Assembly: GCF_009733595.1 (NCBI RefSeq)
Contig: NZ_WOFH01000024.1
Location: 17,539 to 71,640, forward strand
DNA: 54,102 nt
Direction of reading: 5' to 3'
Source of the DNA: Actinomadura litoris
GTDB taxonomy: Bacteria; Actinomycetota; Actinomycetes; Streptosporangiales; Streptosporangiaceae
The notes below the pieces were generated by a model. The model was not told the DNA's origin. It did no database searches and worked only from the letters and a program-made list of their open reading frames with translations. A program made the translations under genes and the position numbers. Below are positions 16,815-24,828 of this stretch, piece after piece. Numbering within the stretch: the first letter of the stretch is position 1; every line of letters begins with the position of its first letter.

Positions 16815-16985
16815 TCAGCGACGTTGCTGCACTGCGGGTTCACCGTGTCGCTCAATGTACGTTCCGTAGGTCACGGAGCGATTGAGGCTGAGCGTCCTCC
16901 CGGCGACGAACGACCGGGTTATCGACCTTCTTGGTCCGTCCGAAACGCGATCATCACCTTCGTCCGCATCACGTTGAGTGACCAT
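16815..16985 (-). CDS. Small hypothetical protein, 56 aa
   Basis: ATG at 16983-16985 is preceded by AGGAGTGAAA, one of the best ribosome binding sites in the window, and the frame runs to TGA at 16815-16817. The product is hydrophilic and charged: an acidic N terminus (about residues 5-16) followed by an Arg-rich segment and RTLSLNRSVTYGTYIERHG. It contains no cysteine, membrane segment or signal peptide, and I recognise no family. It sits alone between the GGDEF-EAL gene and the divergent sugar dehydrogenase, with a strong hairpin just after its stop. Its codon use is less G/C-biased than its neighbours. Ribosome site, stop and terminator together make it credible, but homologues are needed. 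Confidence 0.6.
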   Translation of the reverse strand: MVTQRDADEGDDRVSDGPRRSITRSFVAGRTLSLNRSVTYGTYIERHGEPAVQQRR

Positions 16986-17108
16986 TTTCACTCCTGAAAG
17001 GCGTGTGATGTCCGCCTCCCCCGGAACGGCGCGCCGGGGCCGCGAACCGGGCCGCGTCCGCGGCGGTCGTAGTAGAAACGGGGGCGGAACCACCCGGGAG
17101 GCACTCTC

Positions 17109-18218
17109 ATGCGACGGCACGCGATCACCCTGACGTCCGCGCTGGTCGCGGCCTGTACCGCCCTGCTCGCGGGCTGCTCGTCGTCCGACGGCGGCAAGCC
17201 CGAGGGCGGACCCGGCACGCCCGCCCCCGCGAGCACGGCCGCGCCCACGGCCACCGCCGGCACCGGCGCGGCCCGCGTACTCGTCACGGGCCTGTCGGTC
17301 CCCTGGGGCGTCGCGTTCCTGCCCGGCGGCGACGCGCTCGTCACCGAGCGTGACTCCGCCCGCCTGCTGCGGGTCACCCCGGCCGGGAAGAGGACCGTGG
17401 TGGGAACGGTGCCGGACGTCCGGCCGTCCGGGGAGGGCGGTCTGCTCGGCGTCGCGGTCTCCCCCGGCTACGCGCGCGACCACCAGATCTTCCTCTACTA
17501 CACCGCCGACGACGACAACCGCGTGGTCAGAGCCACCTACGACGGCCGCCTCGACACCCCGCGCCCCATCGTCACCGGCATCCCCAAGGGCGACAACCAC
17601 AACGGCGGCCGCCTCGCCTTCGGCCCCGACGGCATGCTCTACGCCACCACGGGCGAGAGCGGCGCGCCCGAGAAGTCCCAGGAGCGCGGCTCGCTCGGCG
17701 GCAAGATCCTCCGCGTCACCCCCGACGGCCGTCCCGCCCCGGGCAACCCTTTCGGCACGCCCGTATGGACCTACGGGCACCGCAATGTCCAGGGCATCGC
17801 CTGGGATGAGAAGCAGCGACTCTACGCCACGGAATTCGGTCAGGTCCGCTTCGACGAAATCAACCGCATTGTGAAAGGTGACAATTATGGGTGGCCCACC
17901 GTAGAAGGAATCGGACACCGCAGGGGATTCACCGACCCACTGGTCACCTGGCCGACCGACCAGGCGTCCCCGTCCGGCCTCGCCTACGCCAACGGCTCGC
18001 TGTGGGCCGCCGCCCTCCAGGGCACCCGCCTGTGGCAGGTCCCCCTCCGCGACGGCGTGCCCGGCCGCCCCGTCCCCCGCTACCAGGACGCCTACGGCCG
18101 CCTCCGCGCCGTCGTCCGCGCCCCGTCCGGCGACCTCTGGGTCACCACGAGCAACAAGGACGGCCGGGGCGACCCGAAGCCGGACGACGACCGCGTCATC
18201 GTCCTCCCCGCCCGCTGA
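17109..18218 (+). CDS. PQQ-type (soluble aldose/glucose-sorbosone) sugar dehydrogenase, lipoprotein
   Basis: This 369-aa protein starts at ATG 17109 with GGGAGG 7 nt upstream. A lipoprotein signal peptide ends in LLAGCSS, placing it on the outer face of the membrane. A Ser/Thr/Pro/Ala-rich linker (about 25-55) precedes the six-bladed propeller of the GSDH/Yli family: WGVAFLPGGDALVTERDSARLL, GEGGLLGVAVSPGY, NHNGGRLAFGPDGMLYATTGE, GHRNVQGIAWD and EFGQVRFDEINRI. The His and Asn residues of NHNGGR and GHRN match the cofactor/catalytic region. It probably oxidises aldose sugars. The last ~50 codons of the propeller around 17850-17900 are unusually A/T-rich compared with the rest. Confidence 0.9.
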   Translation: MRRHAITLTSALVAACTALLAGCSSSDGGKPEGGPGTPAPASTAAPTATAGTGAARVLVTGLSVPWGVAFLPGGDALVTERDSARLLRVTPAGKRTVVGTVPDVRPSGEGGLLGVAVSPGYARDHQIFLYYTADDDNRVVRATYDGRLDTPRPIVTGIPKGDNHNGGRLAFGPDGMLYATTGESGAPEKSQERGSLGGKILRVTPDGRPAPGNPFGTPVWTYGHRNVQGIAWDEKQRLYATEFGQVRFDEINRIVKGDNYGWPTVEGIGHRRGFTDPLVTWPTDQASPSGLAYANGSLWAAALQGTRLWQVPLRDGVPGRPVPRYQDAYGRLRAVVRAPSGDLWVTTSNKDGRGDPKPDDDRVIVLPAR

Positions 18219-18241
18219 CCTCTCGCGGCCGGCGGGCGGGG
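18206..18241. terminator. Hairpin between sugar dehydrogenase and gatB
   Basis: CCCCGCCCGC (18206-18215) pairs with GCGGGCGGGG (18232-18241); an inner GACCTC/GAGGTC pairing is an alternative. It lies at the end of both convergent genes (stops at 18218 and 18251) and may act in both directions. Confidence 0.6.
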
Positions 18242-18250
18242 AGGTCAGGC

Positions 18251-19753
18251 TCAGGACGCGCCGAGCCTCTCCAGGATCAGTTCGCGGGCGCGGCCCGCGT
18301 CGGCCTGCCCGCGGGTGGCCTTCATGACCGCGCCGACCAGGGCGCCCGCGGCGGCGACCTTGCCCGCGCGGACCTTGTCGGCGACGGCGGCGTTGCCCGC
18401 GATCACCTCGTCCACGATCGAGGCCAGCTCGCCCTCGTCGCTGACGACCTTCAGCCCGCGCGCGGCGACGACCTCGTCGGGCGTGCCCTCACCGGCGAGG
18501 ACGCCCTCGAAGACCTGGCGGGCCAGCTTGTCGTTCAGCTCCCCCGCCGTGATCATCGCCTGCACCCGGGCGACCTGCTCGGGGGTGATCGGCAGGTCGG
18601 CCAGCTCGGCGCCCTGCGCGGTCGCGCGGCGCGACAGCTCGTTCATCCACCACTTGCGGGCCGCGCCGGCGTCCGCCCCGGCCGCGATCGTCGCCTCGAT
18701 GAGGTCGACGGCGCCCGCGTTGACGACGTCCCGCAGCTCCAGGTCCGACAGGCCCCACTCGCCCTGGATGCGGCGGCGGCGCGCGGCGGGGAGTTCGGGC
18801 AGCGACGCGCGCAGCTCCTCCACCCACTCCCGGGACGGCGCCATCGGCACGAGGTCCGGCTCGGGGAAGTAGCGGTAGTCCTGCGCCTCCTCTTTGCTGC
18901 GCCCGCTGGTGGTGCGGCCGGTGTCCTCGTGGAAGTGGCGGGTCTCCTGCACGATCCGGCCGCCCGCCGACAGCACGCCCGCCTGCCGCTCGATCTCCGA
19001 CCGGACGGACCGCTCGACCGAGCGCAGCGAGTTGACGTTCTTGGTCTCGGTGCGCGTGCCCCACTCCGAGGCGCCGCGCGGCATCAGCGAGACGTTCACG
19101 TCGCAGCGCATGGAGCCCTCCTCCATGCGCACGTCCGACACGCCGAGCGAGCGCACCAGCTCCCGCAGCTCGGTCGCGTAGGCGCGGGCCACCAGCGGCG
19201 CCTTCGCGCCGGTCGCCGGGATCGGCTTGGTGACGATCTCCACCAGCGGGATCCCGGCGCGGTTGTAGTCGACCAGCGAGAACTCCGCGCCGTGGATGCG
19301 GCCGGTCGCGCCGCCCACGTGCAGGGACTTGCCGGTGTCCTCCTCCATGTGGACGCGCTCGATCTCGATCCGGTACGTCTCGCCCTCGACCTCGACGTCC
19401 AGGTGCCCGTCCACGCAGAGGGGCTCGTCGTACTGGGAGATCTGGAAGTTCTTCGGCATGTCCGGGTAGAAGTAGTTCTTCCGGGCGAACCTGCACCACT
19501 CGACGATGTCGCAGTTCAGCGCCAGCCCGATCTTGATGATGCCCTCGATCGCGGCGTGGTTGGTCACCGGCAGCGCGCCCGGCAGCCCGAGGCACACCGG
19601 GCACACCTGCGTGTTCGGCTCGGCGCCGAACTCCGTCCGGCACCCGCAGAACATCTTGGACGCCGTGCCCAGCTCGATGTGCGTCTCGATGCCGAGGACC
19701 GGCTCGTACTTCCCGAGCGCCTCGTCGAAGTCCATCAGCGTGTTCACACTCAC
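18251..19753 (-). CDS. gatB: Aspartyl/glutamyl-tRNA(Asn/Gln) amidotransferase subunit B
   Basis: This 500-aa subunit binds the misacylated tRNA and phosphorylates the carboxylate side chain before amidation. The N-terminal cradle has GIETHIELGT, the zinc ligands in MFCGCRTEFG and CPVCLGLPG, and the metal-site residues in MEEGSMRCDVNVS (about residue 200). The helical and YqeY-like tail domains run from about residue 340 to the end. The start is GTG at 19751-19753, whose first four bases overlap the stop of the upstream ATPase remnant (GTGA), so gatB translation may be coupled to the remnant. The operon order is gatC-gatA-remnant-gatB. Confidence 0.96.
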   Translation of the reverse strand: MSVNTLMDFDEALGKYEPVLGIETHIELGTASKMFCGCRTEFGAEPNTQVCPVCLGLPGALPVTNHAAIEGIIKIGLALNCDIVEWCRFARKNYFYPDMPKNFQISQYDEPLCVDGHLDVEVEGETYRIEIERVHMEEDTGKSLHVGGATGRIHGAEFSLVDYNRAGIPLVEIVTKPIPATGAKAPLVARAYATELRELVRSLGVSDVRMEEGSMRCDVNVSLMPRGASEWGTRTETKNVNSLRSVERSVRSEIERQAGVLSAGGRIVQETRHFHEDTGRTTSGRSKEEAQDYRYFPEPDLVPMAPSREWVEELRASLPELPAARRRRIQGEWGLSDLELRDVVNAGAVDLIEATIAAGADAGAARKWWMNELSRRATAQGAELADLPITPEQVARVQAMITAGELNDKLARQVFEGVLAGEGTPDEVVAARGLKVVSDEGELASIVDEVIAGNAAVADKVRAGKVAAAGALVGAVMKATRGQADAGRARELILERLGAS

Positions 19754-20186
19754 AGGTATCCCAGTCCCTTCAACGCCTCTTCGGTCTCGGCCACCCGGTC
19801 GGCGTACGCCGGAATCCGGGCCAGCGCGTCGAGGCTGACGTTCTGTCCTATGTAATCGAAGTGGTCGGCGCCGGACCGGCGGCCGCCGCGCGGCCGCTCC
19901 ACGTCCCGCGGATGCCTCGGGAGCCGGGACGGGTCGCTCCCCCGCACGGGCACCAGCGGGATGACCGGGGTCGCGAGCCCCCTTCCCTCCAGCAGGGCCC
20001 GCACGGTCTTGGTCTCGTCGCGGTCGTCGCGGTCGTTGTGGACGCGGACCGGATGGCAGTCCTCGGCGAGGGCCGGCACCGCCTCTCGCCGCTGGAGTTG
20101 GGGCCGATGAGGGCGAGGAACGGCGGCACGTCCAGCTCGACGTCCAGGAAGGACTTGAAGCCGTCGATCTCGATCCGGGTGATCAC
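19750..20186 (-). pseudogene. Decayed AAA ATPase cassette inside the gat operon
   Basis: From GTG 20184-20186 the frame encodes MITRIEIDGFKSFLDVELDV then PPFLALIGPNSSG, the start of a RecF/SMC-like AAA ATPase up to its Walker A loop. At that point (near 20085) the frame is broken: the expected GKS is gone and a different frame (from about 20079) continues with HPVRVHNDRDDRDETKTVRAL, an acidic patch like TOPRIM or DUF4276-type partners, ending FDYIGQNVSLDALARIPAYA...LKGLGYL at 19750. The simplest reading is an internal deletion that fused the first ~36 codons of an ATPase to the tail of the same or a partner protein. It begins 22 nt after gatA and its stop overlaps the gatB start. The family of the tail is uncertain. 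Confidence 0.7.
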
Positions 20187-20208
20187 CGCGTGCCGCCGTC
20201 CCCGCCGC

Positions 20209-21693
20209 CTACAGTTCCGGTGCCTGGGCCAGCAGGGGGCCCGACCAGCGGTCCTCCAGGGCGCGCTCGACGGCGGCGGCCACGCGGTAGGCGCGGTCGT
20301 CGCCGAGGACCGGGGCCATGATCTGCAGGCCGACCGGCAGGCCGTCGGCGAGCCCGCAGGGCACCGAGATCGCGGCGTTGCCGGTGAGGTTCGCGGGGAT
20401 CGTGTACAGGTCCGCGAGGTACATCGCCATCGGGTCGTCGACGCGCTCGCCGATCGGGAACGCGGTGGTCGGGGTGGTCGGGGAGACCAGCACGTCCACC
20501 TGCTCGAAGGCGGTGTCGAAGTCGCGCTTGACCAGCGTGCGGACCTGCTGCGCCTTGCCGTAGTAGGCGTCGTAGTAGCCCGAGGACAGCGCGTAGGTGC
20601 CGAGCATGATCCGCCGCTTGACCTCGGGGCCGAAGCCCTCGGCGCGGGTCAGCGCCATGACCTCCTCGGCGCTGCGGGTGCCGTCGTCGCCGACGCGCAG
20701 GCCGTAGCGCATGGCGTCGAAGCGGGCCAGGTTGGACGACGCCTCCGACGGCGCGATCAGGTAGTACGCCGACAGCGCGTAGGAGAAGTGCGGGCAGGAG
20801 ACCTCGACGACCTTCGCGCCGAGCGACTCCAGCAGCTCCACGGCCTCGTCGAAGCGGGCCGCGACGCCCGGCTCGGCGCCCTCGCCCGCGAACTGCTTGA
20901 CGACGCCGACGCGCAGGCCGTTCACGTCGGCGCGGCGCGCGGCCTCGACGACGGGCGGCACCGGCGCGTCGACGGACGTGGAGTCCATCGCGTCGTGGCC
21001 GCTGAACACCTCGTGCAGGAGCGCGGCGTCCAGGACGTTGCGGGCGAACGGGCCCGGGGTGTCCAGCGAGGACGCGAACGCGATCACGCCGTAGCGGGAC
21101 GAGCCGCCGTAGGTGGGCTTCATGCCGACGATGCCGGTGACCGCGGCGGGCTGGCGGATCGAGCCGCCGGTGTCGGTGCCGGTCGACAGCGGCGCCTGGT
21201 AGGCGGCGACCGCCGCCGAGCTGCCGCCGGACGAGCCGCCCGGGACGCGGCGCAGGTCCCACGGGTTGTGCGAGGGGCCGAAGGCGCTGTTCTCGGTGGA
21301 GGAGCCCATCGCGAACTCGTCCATGTTCGTCTTGCCGAGGATCACCAGGCCGCGGGCGCGCAGCCGCGCCGTGACCGTCGAGTCGTAGGGCGGGCGCCAG
21401 CCCTCCAGGATCTTCGACCCGGCGGTGGTGGGCATGTCGCGGGTGGTGAACACGTCCTTGTGCGCGATCGGCACCCCCGCCAGCGGGCCGAGGTCCTCCC
21501 CGGCCGCGCGGCGCCGGTCGACCTCGCGGGCCTGCGCGAGCGTGGTGTCGCGGTCGACGTGCAGGAACGCGCGCACCTCGCCGTCCACGGCCGCGATGCG
21601 GTCCAGGTGGGCCCGCGCGACCTCGACGGCGGACGTCTCGCCCGCGGCGATCAGCTCGCCGAGCTCCGCCGCGCCCTTTCTGACCAGGTCCAT
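20209..21693 (-). CDS. gatA: Aspartyl/glutamyl-tRNA(Asn/Gln) amidotransferase subunit A
   Basis: This 494-aa amidase-signature enzyme releases ammonia from glutamine for the transamidation done by GatB. The Ser-cisSer-Lys triad is visible: Lys in VPIAHKDVF (about residue 78), the Gly/Ser-rich GGSSGGSSAAVAA (about 150-165) and the nucleophile in GTDTGGSIRQPA (about 170-182). ATG at 21691-21693 follows gatC by 2 nt and has GAGGAGG upstream. The sequence is full length. It is followed by the decayed ATPase instead of gatB directly. Confidence 0.97.
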   Translation of the reverse strand: MDLVRKGAAELGELIAAGETSAVEVARAHLDRIAAVDGEVRAFLHVDRDTTLAQAREVDRRRAAGEDLGPLAGVPIAHKDVFTTRDMPTTAGSKILEGWRPPYDSTVTARLRARGLVILGKTNMDEFAMGSSTENSAFGPSHNPWDLRRVPGGSSGGSSAAVAAYQAPLSTGTDTGGSIRQPAAVTGIVGMKPTYGGSSRYGVIAFASSLDTPGPFARNVLDAALLHEVFSGHDAMDSTSVDAPVPPVVEAARRADVNGLRVGVVKQFAGEGAEPGVAARFDEAVELLESLGAKVVEVSCPHFSYALSAYYLIAPSEASSNLARFDAMRYGLRVGDDGTRSAEEVMALTRAEGFGPEVKRRIMLGTYALSSGYYDAYYGKAQQVRTLVKRDFDTAFEQVDVLVSPTTPTTAFPIGERVDDPMAMYLADLYTIPANLTGNAAISVPCGLADGLPVGLQIMAPVLGDDRAYRVAAAVERALEDRWSGPLLAQAPEL

Positions 21694-21695
21694 GA

Positions 21696-21995
21696 TCAGG
21701 CCTCCTCGTCCAGGATCCGCGGGACGCGGAAGCGCTGCTCCTCGGCGGCGGGCGCGGCGGCCAGGGCCTGCTCGGGCGTGAGGGAGGGGCGGATCTCGTC
21801 GGCCCGGTAGACGTTGGTCAGCGGCAGCGCGTGCGAGGAGGGCGGGATGTCCTCCGCGGCGACCTCCTGCACGCGCGCGACCGCGGAGATGATCTGGTCG
21901 AGCTGGGCGGCGAGGTGGTCGAGTTCGTCGTCGCCGAGCGCCAGCCGGGAGAGCCGGGCGAGATGCGACACCTCGTCACGGGTGATGGCGGACAT
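21696..21995 (-). CDS. gatC: Aspartyl/glutamyl-tRNA(Asn/Gln) amidotransferase subunit C
   Basis: The 99-aa subunit wraps around and stabilises the GatA-GatB complex. It has the family opening ITRDEVSHLARLSRLALGDDEL and the C-terminal PLTNVYRADEIRPSLTPEQAL segment. ATG at 21993-21995 has AGGAACGG upstream. First gene of the gat operon. Confidence 0.95.
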   Translation of the reverse strand: MSAITRDEVSHLARLSRLALGDDELDHLAAQLDQIISAVARVQEVAAEDIPPSSHALPLTNVYRADEIRPSLTPEQALAAAPAAEEQRFRVPRILDEEA

Positions 21996-22077
21996 GTGGG
22001 AAACCGTTCCTGCGATGAAGTGGGTTCACCGGCCATCCTATGGGCCGCGTGCCCGCCGCCGCCCGCGGCGCGGCGCG

Positions 22078-22407
22078 TCACTCGGGCCGGGGGTGGTGCC
22101 CGTACTGCTGCGGGGGCGGCGCGTACTGCGGCGGGGCCTGCTGCGGATACGGGAGGCCCTGCGGCGGGACGGCGCCCTGCCGCTGCGGGAACGTCACCGT
22201 CTTCGGTTCCGCGGGCTTCATACTGGCCAGCGCCGCGGCGCCGAAGACCGCGCACGACAGGATGAGGAACCCCCCGAAGATCACTCCGGCGAGGTCGTAG
22301 GCCCTGAACTGGTCCTCGTCCGGCATGGACTCCAGCGTCCCGAACAATATGAACGCCATCCCCAGCAAGGAAACGGCGAAGACCACTCCGCGCGCGGCAT
22401 TGTTCAT
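22078..22407 (-). CDS. Small membrane protein with proline/glutamine-rich tail
   Basis: The 109-aa product has two hydrophobic segments (about residues 7-24 and 40-62) joined by an acidic loop ESMPDEDQFRAYD, and a cytosolic-looking tail rich in Pro, Gln and Tyr (QQAPPQYAPPPQQYG). I know no function. ATG at 22405-22407 lacks a strong ribosome site. It lies between the GGDEF-EAL gene and gatC, in the same direction as both, with about 80 nt on the gat side. Confidence 0.75.
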   Translation of the reverse strand: MNNAARGVVFAVSLLGMAFILFGTLESMPDEDQFRAYDLAGVIFGGFLILSCAVFGAAALASMKPAEPKTVTFPQRQGAVPPQGLPYPQQAPPQYAPPPQQYGHHPRPE

Positions 22408-22452
22408 GGACAGTGATCTTAGCGGGCGGTTTGCCGATTGTAAGGTGGATTG

Positions 22453-24576
22453 TCAGGCGGCGGGCTCGGGTGCGCGCTCCATCCGGCGCCGCAGCCAGTC
22501 GGTGGCGGTGGCGGCGTCCATGGGGCGGCCGAAGTGCCAGCCCTGCGCCGCGTCGCAGCCCATCTCGCGGAGCGTCCGGGCGGTCTGCGGGTCCTCGACG
22601 CCCTCGGCGACCGAGCGCAGCCCGAGGGTGCGGACGAGGTCGACGATGGAGCGGACGATCACCGCGTCGTCGGAGGAGCCGGTGAGCCGCCGCACGAACG
22701 AGGAGTCGATCTTGATCTCCTCGACCGGGAGCCGCTTGAGCCGGACGAGCGAGGAGTAGCCGGTGCCGAAGTCGTCCAGGCTGAGCGGGATGCCCAGCTC
22801 GGCGAGCGCCCGGACGGTCTCGGACGCGTACGCCGGCTCGTTCATGAGGATCCGCTCGGTGATCTCCAACTGGAGCGCGGCGGCGGGCAGGCCGCGCGAG
22901 AGCAGCCCCTCCTCGATCGTCTCGGTGAGGCCGGTGTCGAGCAGGTCGCGCCCGGAGGCGTTCACCGCGACCTGGACGGCGAGGTCCTCGCGCCACCACG
23001 CGGCGGTCTGCGCGAGCGCGGCCTCCACGACGTAGTGGGTGATCGAGCGCATCAGGTAGGTCTGCTCGGCGATCGACAGGAACGCCTCGGGCTCCAGCAG
23101 GCCCTTGTCGGGGTGGCGCCAGCGCAGCAGCGCCTCCATGCCGACGAGCTGGTCGTCCCGCAGGGAGATCTTGGGCTGGTAGAACAGCTCCAGCTCGGAG
23201 CGGTCGATGGCGCGGCGCAGGTCGCCGAGCACGCTGAGCCGGTCCGGGGAGTTGCGGTCCTTGCCGGGCGAGTAGACCTCGACGCCGGTGCGGCCCTCCT
23301 TGGCGTTGTACATCGCGACGTCGGCGCGCTGGAGGAGCAGCTCGAAGTCCTGGGCGTGGTCGGGGAACAGCGCGATGCCGACGCTGCCCTCCAGGTCGAA
23401 CGACATGCCGTCCAGCCGGACGGGCTCGCCGAGCGCGGCGCGCAGCCGGGCGGCGACCTCGCGGGCGGCGGCCTCGTCGCGGACGGTGGGCAGCAGCACC
23501 GCGAACTCGTCGCCGCCGAGCCGCGCCACGAGGTCGCCCGGACGGACGCTGTGGGTGAGCCGGTGCGCGACGAGTTGGAGCAGCCGGTCGCCGGTGGCGT
23601 GCCCGAGGGTGTCGTTGACCTCCTTGAACCGGTCGAGGTCGAGCAGGAACAGCCCGGCCCGGCGGTGCTCGGGTTCGGCGGCGGCGGCCGCCGCGCCCCG
23701 GCGGGCGCGGGCACCGGCGCGCCCGAACCGCCCCGGCCGCTTGTCGGCGCCGCTCGCCTCGGCGAGGGCCTCCTCGGTGCGGACGGTCAGCAGCTTGCGG
23801 TTGGGCAGCCCGGTCAGGACGTCGTGCAGCGCCTGGTGCTCGCGCCGCACCGACACCGACGCGTTCAGGTACACCGCGATGAACGGCAGGACGATCAGCG
23901 GGACGAACACCGCTGACCTGTCCATCGCGACGACCATCAGCGGGGCGAGCCCGAGCAGCGCCAGGTGGACGAGGACCTGGTAGGCGAGGTCCCAGCGCAG
24001 CGCCTTGAGCAGCGGGACCCGCTCGTGCAGCGCGATCGCGGAGCCGACGAGGGTGTCGTTGGCGCAGAAGTAGACGGTTCCGGCGAGCGCGATGAGGGGC
24101 AGGTCGCCGCCGTCGGGCACCCACAGCCGCGTCGGGGTGGCCATGTCGCCCGCCAGCGCCAGGACGAGTTGGGCGGCGGCGAGGCTGAGCGTGTACTGCG
24201 CGGCGTTGAAGGCGATGCGGTGCGGGGTGCGGCCGCGGAAGATCCCGGCGGTGATGACGGCGACGACCTGGAGGGTCGCGGCGACCGGCAGCCCGGCGTA
24301 CAGGAGCGCGGCGAACGCGAACGTGGTGGAGGTGGTGGCGCCGTTGTTCTCGGTGGACCCCGGCGTGATGATCGGCCGCAGCTCCCCGAACACGATGAAG
24401 CAGCCGAGGATCCAGAAGACGGGCTGGCGCGCGAGGGCGTCCAGGTCCGCGCCGGTCAGCCCGGCGAACGCCGTGCCGCACGCGGCGACGCCGAGCAGGA
24501 TGACGACGACGAAGTAGATCCACAACGGGGAGCCGCGGCGTGGCGCCGTGTTCCGCGTGTTGTTCGGGTCCTTCAT
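22453..24576 (-). CDS. Membrane-bound GGDEF-EAL protein (c-di-GMP turnover)
   Basis: About 707 aa. Seven or eight membrane segments (about residues 18-260) form the sensor, without a recognisable PAS domain. The GGDEF domain has an intact active site (ARLGGDEFAVLLPT) and an intact I-site (RPGD). A Gly/Ala/Arg-rich insertion (FGRAGARARRGAAAAAAEPE) interrupts the early part of the GGDEF domain. The EAL domain retains MEALLRWR, VNASGRDL, LEITERI, DDFGTGYSSL, KIDSSF and VAEGVE. Both activities look possible. The start ATG 24574-24576 with GAGG 6 nt upstream is preferred over a frame extending to 24822. It is the second such protein in the window, with a different sensor and I-site state. Confidence 0.93.
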   Translation of the reverse strand: MKDPNNTRNTAPRRGSPLWIYFVVVILLGVAACGTAFAGLTGADLDALARQPVFWILGCFIVFGELRPIITPGSTENNGATTSTTFAFAALLYAGLPVAATLQVVAVITAGIFRGRTPHRIAFNAAQYTLSLAAAQLVLALAGDMATPTRLWVPDGGDLPLIALAGTVYFCANDTLVGSAIALHERVPLLKALRWDLAYQVLVHLALLGLAPLMVVAMDRSAVFVPLIVLPFIAVYLNASVSVRREHQALHDVLTGLPNRKLLTVRTEEALAEASGADKRPGRFGRAGARARRGAAAAAAEPEHRRAGLFLLDLDRFKEVNDTLGHATGDRLLQLVAHRLTHSVRPGDLVARLGGDEFAVLLPTVRDEAAAREVAARLRAALGEPVRLDGMSFDLEGSVGIALFPDHAQDFELLLQRADVAMYNAKEGRTGVEVYSPGKDRNSPDRLSVLGDLRRAIDRSELELFYQPKISLRDDQLVGMEALLRWRHPDKGLLEPEAFLSIAEQTYLMRSITHYVVEAALAQTAAWWREDLAVQVAVNASGRDLLDTGLTETIEEGLLSRGLPAAALQLEITERILMNEPAYASETVRALAELGIPLSLDDFGTGYSSLVRLKRLPVEEIKIDSSFVRRLTGSSDDAVIVRSIVDLVRTLGLRSVAEGVEDPQTARTLREMGCDAAQGWHFGRPMDAATATDWLRRRMERAPEPAA

Positions 24577-24828
24577 CACATCCTCGGGGGGTTCGGGGGG
24601 CCGTCCCCCGGGAGCGGACGCCCCGTACCTCGGGGACGCCCCCGGGCGATTCGTCCGAACATTCAGGTGGGTCGTGATGAGAGGGAGAGTACGGCCTTTG
24701 CTCAACTTCGCGAAACCGGTTGCGCACGTTCCGTTATGCCCGTCGCGTCGCGGTCCCCGGCGACTACGTAGCCGTGCCGTACCGCTGAGTGACGCGACGC
24801 TGGTGACGGGCCCCTCACTCACACCTCG

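Noticed and set aside
16815..17918. 367-aa minus-strand frame opposite the sugar dehydrogenase
   Set aside because: Only its last 56 codons have a ribosome site and lie outside the sugar dehydrogenase; the rest is antisense shadow.
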